From positions 3,348,001 through 3,412,000 of the forward strand of contig NZ_CP095042.1 in the NCBI RefSeq assembly GCF_022919715.1: a DNA stretch of 64,000 nt, read 5' to 3'. Position numbers and translations under genes: made by a program. Of this stretch, positions 53,664 to 60,830 are shown piece by piece. The DNA comes from Agromyces sp. H17E-10. Lineage in GTDB: Bacteria > Actinomycetota > Actinomycetes > Actinomycetales > Microbacteriaceae. The number at the start of each line of letters is the position of its first letter. Position 1 is the first letter of the stretch. The notes under the pieces were generated by a model. It searched no databases. It was given only the letters and a program-made list of their open reading frames with translations, and was not told where the DNA came from.

Positions 53664-54032
53664 ATGGCCACCGGACGAGACGCCCAGCGGACCGCGCTCG
53701 AAGCCGAACTCGCTCACGAGATCGCCGAGGCGGAGCATCCCGACCGCCCGGTCAGGCGGGTGCTCCGGCGGCTGCGGCAGGCGATCGGTCGCCGCCCCGG
53801 CCTGCTGCGCGCCTACCGGGTGCTCGTCGGGGTGCTCGGCGGAACCATCGCCGTCGGCGGTCTGCTGCTCGTGCCGCTGCCCGGTCCGGGCTGGCTCGTC
53901 GTGTTCCTCGGGCTCGCGATCCTCGGCACCGAGTTCGCCTGGGCGAAGCGCCTCGCGGCGTTCACCAAGCGGCAGCTCGCCCGGTTCTGGGACTGGTGGC
54001 GCGCGCGGCGTGCGGCTCGTACCACCGCCTGA
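53664..54032 (+). CDS. PGPGW-motif membrane protein (TIGR02611-like)
   Basis: The protein of about 122 residues has a charged N-terminal half and two helices flanking the family signature LVPLPGPGWLVVFLGLAILGTEF. A Trp/Arg-rich C-terminus follows (RFWDWWRARRAAR). Function is unknown. The start may be ATG 53664 or GTG 53655; TATCGT ends 7 nt before the ATG, so I favour a leaderless start there. It is divergent from the M1 peptidase gene and convergent with the Xaa-Pro aminopeptidase gene. Confidence 0.82.
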   Translation: MATGRDAQRTALEAELAHEIAEAEHPDRPVRRVLRRLRQAIGRRPGLLRAYRVLVGVLGGTIAVGGLLLVPLPGPGWLVVFLGLAILGTEFAWAKRLAAFTKRQLARFWDWWRARRAARTTA

Positions 54033-54050
54033 GTCCGCGCCCGCGACGGG

Positions 54051-55625
54051 TCAGCGCCCGGCGCCGCGCACCCACGCCTCGACGTCGTCGGCCGTGCGCG
54101 GGATGCGCACCGACAGGTTCTCGGCGCCGTCGGCGGTGACGAGGATGTCGTCCTCGATTCGCACGCCGATGCCGCGGAACTCCTCGGGCACGGTGAGGTC
54201 GTCGGGCTGGAAGTAGAGGCCCGGCTCGATCGTGAAGATCATGCCCGCCTCGACGACGCCGTCCATGTAGAGCCCGCGTCGGGCCTGCGCGCAGTCGTGC
54301 ACGTCGAGACCCAGGTGGTGGCTCGTGCCGTGCACCATGTAGCGGCGGTGGAACTGGTTGTCGGGCTCGAGCGACTCCTCGGCCGACACCGGCAGGAAGC
54401 CCCACTCGGCGGTCTTGCGGGCGATCACCTGCATCGCGGCCGCGTGCACCTCGCGGAAGACGATGCCGGGTCGCACGATGGCGAACGCCGCGTCGGCCGC
54501 TTCGAGCACGGCCTCGTAGACCTGGCGCTGCACGGGGGAGAAGGTGCCGTTCACGGGGAAGGTGCGCGTGATGTCGGCCGTGTAGTACGTGTCGAGCTCG
54601 ACGCCCGCGTCGAGCAGCACCAGGTCGCCCGGCACGACGGCGCCGTCGTTGCGGGTCCAGTGCAGGATCGTCGCGTGCGGGCCGGCGGCGGCGATCGAAC
54701 CGTAGCCGACGTCGTTGCCCTCGAGGCGGGCGCGGGTCGCGAAGACTCCCTCGATCACGCGCTCGCCCCGCACCTCGGAGGTGATGCGGGGAAGTTCGGC
54801 GAGCACTTCGCCGAACCCGCGTTCGGTCGCGTCGATCGCTGCGCGCATCTCGGCGATCTCGAAGTCATCCTTCACGAGGCGGAGCTCGCTGACGGCACGA
54901 GCGAGTTCGCCGTCGGGCTCGTGCTCGTCGCCGATCTCGAGCGAGAACGCGGCGTCCTGCGCGTTCTCGCTGAGCACGCGCTCGGCCGCGTAGCGGATGC
55001 GGGCGTGGTCGACGCGCTCGGTGAGGGACGCGTCGGCCTCGCGCACGACGAGCGTCGCCGTGTCGACCGCGTCGATGACGGCGTCGAACTCGCGGATGTC
55101 GCGGGTCGCGACCGCCAGGTCGGCGGCGACGTGCGCGAGCGAGGGACGCGGGCCGATCCAGAACTCGCCGATCGCGGCGTTCGCGTAGAACTCCTCGGAG
55201 TCGCGGCCCGCGCGCTCGCGGAAGTAGACGGTCGCGTCGTGACCCGTGTCGCCGGTCGGCTCGAGCACGAGCACGGCGCCGGGCTCGGAGTCGGAGCCCC
55301 AGCCGGTGAGGTGCGCGAACGCGGAGTGGGCGCGGAAGGGATACTCGGTGTCGTTGGCGCGCTGCTTCATGTCACCCGCGGGGATGATGAGCCGCTGGCC
55401 GGGGAACTCGGCCGAGACCCGAGCTCGCCGTGCCGCGGCGTAGGCGGCCTGCGGGCGAGCGGCGGGCAGCGTCTCGTCGCGATCGGCCCAGCCGCTCGAG
55501 ATGAAGGACTTGAAACCCTCAGAGCCCGGCGTCGTCGACCGGTTCGCGTTGCGCCCGGCCTCGTCGCCGGAGGGGTTCGCCGCGGCCGCGGTCTCGGTGG
55601 TGGAGGTGTCGCTCGAGTTCGCCAT
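54051..55625 (-). CDS. pepP: Xaa-Pro aminopeptidase (aminopeptidase P)
   Basis: The 524-residue M24 metallopeptidase removes N-terminal residues that precede proline. The dinuclear metal ligands are visible in VLLDAGVELDTYYTADITRTF (two Asp), VHGTSHHLGLDVHD (His), FTIEPGLYF (Glu) and GIGVRIEDDILVT (Glu). The N-terminal creatinase-like domain has NDTEYPFRAHSAFAHLTGWG. An N-terminal extension of about 40 residues, rich in Ser/Thr, precedes the fold. The ATG at 55625 is the best start. It follows the EEP-family gene on the same strand, with a repeat hairpin between them. Confidence 0.94.
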   Translation of the reverse strand: MANSSDTSTTETAAAANPSGDEAGRNANRSTTPGSEGFKSFISSGWADRDETLPAARPQAAYAAARRARVSAEFPGQRLIIPAGDMKQRANDTEYPFRAHSAFAHLTGWGSDSEPGAVLVLEPTGDTGHDATVYFRERAGRDSEEFYANAAIGEFWIGPRPSLAHVAADLAVATRDIREFDAVIDAVDTATLVVREADASLTERVDHARIRYAAERVLSENAQDAAFSLEIGDEHEPDGELARAVSELRLVKDDFEIAEMRAAIDATERGFGEVLAELPRITSEVRGERVIEGVFATRARLEGNDVGYGSIAAAGPHATILHWTRNDGAVVPGDLVLLDAGVELDTYYTADITRTFPVNGTFSPVQRQVYEAVLEAADAAFAIVRPGIVFREVHAAAMQVIARKTAEWGFLPVSAEESLEPDNQFHRRYMVHGTSHHLGLDVHDCAQARRGLYMDGVVEAGMIFTIEPGLYFQPDDLTVPEEFRGIGVRIEDDILVTADGAENLSVRIPRTADDVEAWVRGAGR

Positions 55626-55653
55626 GGCTCCATTCTCGCACCGGCGCGCCGAT

Positions 55654-55696
55654 GGGTTTCGAGACGCGTGCTCCTGCGTCGCGCGCTCCTCAACCC
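55654..55696. repeat. Imperfect intergenic hairpin repeat
   Basis: GGGTTTCGAGACGCG faces CGCGCTCCTCAACCC around a short centre, overlapping the stop codon of the EEP gene. The GGTTTCGAGACGC...CTCAACC form resembles a dispersed repeat I recall from Microbacteriaceae. It may end the EEP transcript. Confidence 0.5.
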
Positions 55697-56727
55697 GCCG
55701 AGGCGCGGCGCAGGGTCGCGACGATCGGGCGATGGTCGCTGCCCGCGTCGTCGAGCGACTCGACGACACGGAAGCCCTCGACCGTCCACCCCGGGGTCGC
55801 GAGCACGTGGTCGATCGGGCTGCCGAGCAGCGGCGGCAGGTCGGTGGGCCACGTGCCGACGGCGGCCGAGCGCGCCTGCACCGCGGCATCCCGGCAGAGC
55901 CCGAGATCGCCGCCGTCGACGCCGCGCCAGGCGAAGTGGTCGACCGTCGCGTTGAAGTCGCCGGCCATGATCGTGTTCTCGCGCGAGCACTGCTCGGCGA
56001 GCCAGTCGAGGTCGCTGCGCCAGTTGCGCAGCTCCCACCGGATCGGGGCGACCGCATGCACCGCGACGATGCGCGGTCCGTCGCCCGACGTCGGGTCGGC
56101 GACGACGCTCGGCAGCGTGTTCGTGTTGCCCGGCGGGCCGGGGTAGTCGGCCGAGACGACCTCGTAGTCGCCGAGGTCGGGGCTGATGAGCAGCGTCGTC
56201 GATCGCGCTTTCGCGATGTCGTCGTACGCCTGCGTGTGCACCCACATGGGCGACCCGCCCTCGCGCATCGCGACGGCCACGTCCTCGCCGAGGGAGTCCG
56301 TCGTCTCGGGCAGCACGACGACGTCGGCCCCCTCGTCGAGCGCGAGCCCGGCGATGGTGGCCGCGTCGGGCACTTCGCCGAGCGTGTTCCACGAGACCAC
56401 CGTGACCGTGTCGGGCGTCGCCTCGGCCGCGGCATCCGGTGCCGTCGTCTCTGCGCCCCGCACCGCGAGCACCGCGACGTTGCCCGCGGCGAAGAGGGCG
56501 AGCACGGTCGCCATGGCGAGCGCGAAGCGGCGCGGCCGACGCGGGATGGCGAGCAGGCAGAACAGCACCGCCGCGACCGTCCCGCCGATGGCCGCGACGC
56601 CGCGGAGCGCGACGACGTGGGCGGCGATCCACTGGTTCTGCAGGCCGAACGCCTGCGGCCAGACGAGCATGGCGGCGATGGCGGCCGTGCCGATGACCAC
56701 GACCCATCCGAGGATGCGGGGGAGCAT
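55690..56727 (-). CDS. Membrane-anchored endonuclease/exonuclease/phosphatase-family hydrolase
   Basis: The 345-residue protein has three N-terminal helices (residues about 5-85) and an EEP domain on the outer side. Core motifs are VVSWNTLGE, VVLPETTDSL (metal Glu), AVHAVAPIRWELRN, IMAGDFNAT and GSDHRPIVATL (catalytic Asp/His). Members cleave phosphodiesters in nucleic acids or lipids; in this membrane-linked form the substrate is unknown. The ATG at 56727 is preceded by TAGGGT ending 7 nt away, again suggesting little or no leader. Confidence 0.9.
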   Translation of the reverse strand: MLPRILGWVVVIGTAAIAAMLVWPQAFGLQNQWIAAHVVALRGVAAIGGTVAAVLFCLLAIPRRPRRFALAMATVLALFAAGNVAVLAVRGAETTAPDAAAEATPDTVTVVSWNTLGEVPDAATIAGLALDEGADVVVLPETTDSLGEDVAVAMREGGSPMWVHTQAYDDIAKARSTTLLISPDLGDYEVVSADYPGPPGNTNTLPSVVADPTSGDGPRIVAVHAVAPIRWELRNWRSDLDWLAEQCSRENTIMAGDFNATVDHFAWRGVDGGDLGLCRDAAVQARSAAVGTWPTDLPPLLGSPIDHVLATPGWTVEGFRVVESLDDAGSDHRPIVATLRRASAG

Positions 56728-56791
56728 TCCACCAACCCTACGGGTCCGCCGCCACCCGCTTCTGGGAGGCCACCGTGAGCGCCCCCCTCGA

Positions 56792-56797
56792 TACGAT
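56792..56797 (+). promoter_or_regulatory. -10 of the leaderless PHP gene
   Basis: TACGAT followed by six G and the ATG at 56804; the run of G is not a ribosome binding site spacing. Confidence 0.6.
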
Positions 56798-56803
56798 GGG
56801 GGG

Positions 56804-57679
56804 ATGTCGCGAGCCCCCGTCGCGATCGGCGAGGCCGATCTGCACACCCATTCGGTGGTGTCCGACGGCACCGAGTCGCCCGCGGAGCTCATGCGGCAGG
56901 CCGCCGCGATCGGACTCCCGGCCGTCGCGCTCACCGACCACGACTCCACGAGCGGGTGGGCCGAGGCCGCCGCGGCCGTGCCCGAGACGGGCGTCGCGCT
57001 CATCCCGGGCATGGAGTTCTCGACGCGCGAGGGATTCACGAGCGTGCACGTGCTCGGCTATCTCGTCGACCCGCTCGACGAGGCCCTCCTGGCCGAGACG
57101 GCCCGTATCCGCGAGTCGCGGCTCACCCGCGCCGAGGCGATCGTGCGCCGCATCGGCCGCGACTACGAGCTCAGCTGGGACGACGTGCTCGCCCAGACCG
57201 CAGAGGGCGCCACCATCGGCCGGCCGCACATCGCCGATGCGCTCGTCGCGCGCGGGCATGCGCCGACGCGCTCGGCCGCGTTCGACGGCATCCTGCACCC
57301 GCGTTCCGGGTACTCGCAGCCGCACTACGCGCCCGACCCGTTGACCGGCGTACGGCTCATCCGCGCCGCCGGCGGGGTTCCGGTGCTCGCGCACCCCGGC
57401 GCGCGGGGCATCGAGCACGTCGTGCCGCCCGCGCGTCTCGCGAAGCTCGTCGACGCCGGACTGTTCGGGCTCGAGATCGAGCATCCCGAGAACCGCCCAG
57501 AGGCGAAACCGCGGCTCCGCGAGCTCGCGGCCGAGTTCGGGCTCGAGATCACCGGGTCGAGCGACTACCACGGTTCGGGAAAGCCGAACCGGCTGGGAGA
57601 GTGCCGCACGCCCGCCGACGTCGTCGCGCGGCTCGTCGCCGAGGGGCGCGGGGCGCAACCCGTGCTGCCGCCCGCCTAG
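56804..57679 (+). CDS. PHP-domain phosphoesterase
   Basis: The 291-residue protein has all PHP metal motifs: EADLHTHSVVSDG, ALTDHDSTSGW, LIPGMEFST, VLAHPG and GSSDYHGSGKPN. The standalone form resembles YciV/RnaseAM-type 3',5'-nucleotide phosphatases, and is known to act on nucleotide or short RNA ends. The exact substrate is not shown. The start follows the -10 at 56792-56797. It ends about 110 nt before the convergent DEAD-box helicase gene. Confidence 0.92.
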   Translation: MSRAPVAIGEADLHTHSVVSDGTESPAELMRQAAAIGLPAVALTDHDSTSGWAEAAAAVPETGVALIPGMEFSTREGFTSVHVLGYLVDPLDEALLAETARIRESRLTRAEAIVRRIGRDYELSWDDVLAQTAEGATIGRPHIADALVARGHAPTRSAAFDGILHPRSGYSQPHYAPDPLTGVRLIRAAGGVPVLAHPGARGIEHVVPPARLAKLVDAGLFGLEIEHPENRPEAKPRLRELAAEFGLEITGSSDYHGSGKPNRLGECRTPADVVARLVAEGRGAQPVLPPA

Positions 57680-57789
57680 CGCGGCCGGTGCTCCCGCCCG
57701 CTTAGCGCGAGCCGCTCGGATGCGACGAGCGCGCCGCACCGGTCGACGACCAGGTGCCGGCGCGCTCGAGCGACCGGTGGGATTCGGGG

Positions 57790-59301
57790 TCAGGCCTGCG
57801 GCGCCGCGGGAGCGGTGGTCTGCCCGCCGCCCGAGCCGCCGCTGCGACGGCGACGACGGCGACGCGGTGCCGGCTTGCCGTCGTGGTGCTCGTGACCCTT
57901 GCCGTCGTGCGTGCCGGTTCCGGGGGCCTTCGACGCGACGTCGTCGGTCGACTCCGCGGACGACGCGGTCTCGGCGGAGTCGCCGGTCGCGGCATCCGTG
58001 CCGGTGGGCTTGCCGTTGCGGGTGCGGCGACGGCTGCGGTTGCGCGGTGCGCGCTCGGCGTCGCCCTCGCTGCGGCCGGCCGTCGACGAACGCGTCGCGC
58101 TCGCAGCGGGGGCCGCCGGCTTCAGCCGGCCCTTCGTGCCCTCGGGGATGTCGAGGTCGGTGTAGAGGTGCGGGCTCGACGAATAGGTCTCGGTCGGCTC
58201 GGGCTGGCCGAACTCGAGGGCGCGGTTGATGAGCGCCCACTTGTGCAGGTCGTCCCAGTCGACGAACGTCACCGCGATGCCGGTCTTGCCCGCGCGACCA
58301 GTGCGGCCCGCGCGGTGCAGGTACGTCTTCTCGTCGTCGGGGATCGTGTGGTTGATGACGTGGGTCACGTCGTCGACGTCGATGCCGCGGGCGGCGACGT
58401 CGGTCGCGATGAGCACGTCCTTCTTGCCGGCCTTGAACGCGGCCATGGCGCGCTCGCGCTGGTCCTGGTTCAGGTCGCCGTGCACCGCAGCGGCGTTGAA
58501 GCCGCGGTCGTTGAGCTCCTCGACGAGCTTCGCCGCGGCGCGCTTCGTCCGCGTGAAGATGACCGTCTTGCCACGGCCGTCGGCCTGCAGGATGCGCGCG
58601 ATCACCTCGTCCTTGTCGAGCGAGTGCGCCCGGTAGATGAGGTGCTTGATGTTCGCCTGCGTGAGTCCCTCGTCGGGGTCGTTCGCGCGGATGTGGATCG
58701 GCTTCGACATGAAGCGACGGGCGAGCGCCACGATCGGGCCGGGCATCGTCGCCGAGAAGAGCATGGTGTGCCGCACCGCGGGAACCTTCGAGAAGATCTT
58801 CTCGATGTCGGCGAGGAAGCCGAGGTCGAGCATCTTGTCGGCCTCGTCGAGCACGACCTCGCGCACGTCGGCGAGCGAGAGGATGCGCTGGTTCGCGAGG
58901 TCGATGAGCCGGCCCGGCGTGCCCACGACGATCTGCGCGCCGGCCTTGAGCTGCTCGATCTGGCCCTCGTACGCCTTGCCGCCGTAGATCGAGACGATCT
59001 TGGTGGGCCGGTTCGAGGTGGCGAGCTCGAGGTCTTCGGTCACCTGCACCGCGAGTTCGCGCGTCGGCACGACGACGAGCGCCTTGACGCCGTGCTCGGG
59101 GTCGTCGCCGAGACGCTGGATGAGCGGCAGGCCGAACCCGAAGGTCTTGCCCGTGCCGGTCTTGGCCTGGCCGATGATGTCCTGCCCGGTGAGGGCGAGG
59201 GGGATGGTCTGCTCCTGGATGGGGAAGGCATCGACGATGCCCTTGCCCGCGAGCGCGTCGACGATGTCGGACGCGATGCCGAGGTCGGTGAATGTGGTCA
59301 A
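57790..59301 (-). CDS. DEAD-box RNA helicase (RhlE-like)
   Basis: The 503-residue protein has the full helicase core: TFTDLGIASDIVDALAGKGI (Q-motif region), AKTGTGKT, PTRELAVQV, TPGRL, VLDEADKMLDLGF, SATMP, and HRAGRTGRAGKTG. A basic, low-complexity C-terminus (RNRSRRRTRNGKPTG, RRRRRRSGGSGGG) would help RNA binding. It unwinds RNA in ribosome assembly or decay. The start is TTG 59301, the only one that keeps the Q-motif segment; the ribosome binding site is weak. It diverges from the ferritin-like gene. In mycobacteria a related helicase gene lies near the same neighbours. Confidence 0.95.
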   Translation of the reverse strand: MTTFTDLGIASDIVDALAGKGIVDAFPIQEQTIPLALTGQDIIGQAKTGTGKTFGFGLPLIQRLGDDPEHGVKALVVVPTRELAVQVTEDLELATSNRPTKIVSIYGGKAYEGQIEQLKAGAQIVVGTPGRLIDLANQRILSLADVREVVLDEADKMLDLGFLADIEKIFSKVPAVRHTMLFSATMPGPIVALARRFMSKPIHIRANDPDEGLTQANIKHLIYRAHSLDKDEVIARILQADGRGKTVIFTRTKRAAAKLVEELNDRGFNAAAVHGDLNQDQRERAMAAFKAGKKDVLIATDVAARGIDVDDVTHVINHTIPDDEKTYLHRAGRTGRAGKTGIAVTFVDWDDLHKWALINRALEFGQPEPTETYSSSPHLYTDLDIPEGTKGRLKPAAPAASATRSSTAGRSEGDAERAPRNRSRRRTRNGKPTGTDAATGDSAETASSAESTDDVASKAPGTGTHDGKGHEHHDGKPAPRRRRRRRSGGSGGGQTTAPAAPQA

Positions 59302-59433
59302 AGATCTGCCTGTCGGTCGTGCTTCGAGAGTGAAGGTCGTGAGGTGCGCCTCGACTCAATCCCGGGCGCACGGCCGCGGATCCAGCGTCCGCATGCCCCT
59401 CCACCCTATCCGAGACTGCCTGTGAGCCTCGGA

Positions 59434-59439
59434 TAGGCT
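59434..59439 (+). promoter_or_regulatory. -10 of the leaderless ferritin-like gene
   Basis: TAGGCT ends 6 nt before GTG 59446, which decides the start against GTG 59440. Confidence 0.6.
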
Positions 59440-59445
59440 GTGCTC

Positions 59446-60162
59446 GTGGTGTTCTGGTCCAACCGGCGCGGTGCGCGTCAAGAGCTTCCGCGGCTGCGTC
59501 CGCGGGTCGCGCCGACCGAGGTCGCGAAGGTCGACTTCACCGAACTCGTGCCCGACCCGGTGCCGTTCCTCGGCCAGGCCGCGTACATCCAGCTCGAGTT
59601 CTTCGAGAGCCTCTCGAAGGCCGTGATCGGTGCCACCTCGATGCACTCGAAGGAGCGGCTGAGTGCCGCGGCCGGCATTGCACTGCGCAAGCACCACGAG
59701 CTCATCGCCGAGCTCCGACGGCTCGGCGTCGAGCCCGACGAGGTCATGGCCCCGTTCGCGCCGGCCACCGACCGCCTCGGCCAGGCCACGGCGGGTGCCG
59801 ACCAGTACGAGCTCATGCTCGGCATCCACGTGACGTCGGGCATGCTCGACGACTACTTCGCGCGCCTCGCCGAGGGGCTGCCGGCCGACCTGCGAACGCG
59901 GGTGCGATCGATCCTCGCCGCCGGCGGCATCGGCGAAGTGCTCGACGCCGAACTGCGGGCCGCGATCGAGTCGCAGCCCGGGCTCGCCGACCGGCTCGCC
60001 CTGTGGGGGCGCAGCATCGTCGGCGACACGCTGCTCATCGCGCGCTCGGCACTGCGCGGATCCGAGCCGGCCGAGCGCGCCGGCGATCGTGTCGAGCCGG
60101 TGTTCACCGAGCTCATCGCCGAGCACACGCGTCGCATGGACGCGCTCGGCCTCACGGCCTGA
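59446..60162 (+). CDS. Ferritin-like fold protein (MiaE-like)
   Basis: The protein of about 238 residues is helical and rich in Glu/His positions that suit a diiron four-helix bundle: LGQAAYIQLEFFESLSKAVI, SAAAGIALRKHHELIAELRR, QYELMLGIHVTSGMLDDYFA and LIAEHTRRMDAL. Related actinobacterial proteins are annotated as ferritin-like or tRNA hydroxylase-like; activity has not been shown. GTG 59446 is chosen from the -10 position. It lies among helicase, DUF3107 and adnA genes, as I recall for M. tuberculosis Rv3211 to Rv3202c. Confidence 0.82.
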   Translation: MVFWSNRRGARQELPRLRPRVAPTEVAKVDFTELVPDPVPFLGQAAYIQLEFFESLSKAVIGATSMHSKERLSAAAGIALRKHHELIAELRRLGVEPDEVMAPFAPATDRLGQATAGADQYELMLGIHVTSGMLDDYFARLAEGLPADLRTRVRSILAAGGIGEVLDAELRAAIESQPGLADRLALWGRSIVGDTLLIARSALRGSEPAERAGDRVEPVFTELIAEHTRRMDALGLTA

Positions 60163-60204
60163 GCGACGTCGCCGAACTGCCCGGGATGCCCCGGGGCCGG
60201 CGCG

Positions 60205-60510
60205 TCAGGCCTTGCCGAGGCCGTGTCGCGAGAGGTGCTCGAACCGCGCCGCATCCGCCTTCTCGCGGCCGGGGCCGACCAGCCACGCCGACAGGGCCGA
60301 GGCGACCGCCGAAGCGCCGAGCGAGGCGACCCAGATCCAGCCGCCGTCCCACGCCCAGCCGAGCCACGTGAGCGCGACCCAGACCACCGCGGCGACGCCG
60401 GCGCCGATCGCGGGCACGAGCACGACGCCGCGCAGCTTGCGCAGCGGGAAGAGGAAGTGCGCCGCGATGCCGAGGATGGCGCCGCCGAGGGTGACGAAGA
60501 GGAGTTCCAT
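60205..60510 (-). CDS. Small membrane protein
   Basis: The 101-residue protein has three helices (LLFVTLGGAILGIAAHFLF, VVLVPAIGAGVAAVVWVALT and WIWVASLGASAVASALSAWL) and a charged C-terminal tail. I recognise no named family. It starts 2 nt after the DUF3107 stop on the same strand, so both are probably one transcript. Confidence 0.75.
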   Translation of the reverse strand: MELLFVTLGGAILGIAAHFLFPLRKLRGVVLVPAIGAGVAAVVWVALTWLGWAWDGGWIWVASLGASAVASALSAWLVGPGREKADAARFEHLSRHGLGKA

Positions 60511-60512
60511 GC

Positions 60513-60737
60513 TCAGGCGACGAACCCGACGCGGCGCGACTCCTCCGAGCCGATCTCGACGTACGCGAGCGCCGCGGCCGGCACGACGTAGACGGTGCCC
60601 TTGTCGTCGGCGAGCTTCAGCAGCGCGGACTGCCCGGCGAGCGCCGCGGCGACCGCCTGCTCGACCTCTGCGGCCGACTGCGAGGTCTCGAACCCGAGTT
60701 CACGGGGGGAGTTCTGGATGCCGATGCGAACGTCCAC
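60513..60737 (-). CDS. DUF3107 protein
   Basis: The 74-residue protein reads DVRIGIQNSPRELGFETSQS, AAEVEQAVAAALAGQSALLK and GTVYVVPAAALAYVEIGSEE, which covers the actinobacterial DUF3107 family (mycobacterial relative Rv3208A/TB9.4). Function is unknown. I start at GTG 60737, giving the normal family length, with AAAGG about 7 nt upstream; the longer frame adds an unlikely Arg-rich leader. TAGGGT at 60768-60763 is a possible -10. Confidence 0.92.
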   Translation of the reverse strand: MDVRIGIQNSPRELGFETSQSAAEVEQAVAAALAGQSALLKLADDKGTVYVVPAAALAYVEIGSEESRRVGFVA

Positions 60738-60830
60738 GGTACGCCTTTCTGCTCTTGCTGAAACCCTACACATCGGGGGCACGCGAGCCGTTCGCGTTCA
60801 CTGTCGGCGGAACCGGTTAACGTTGCCGAC

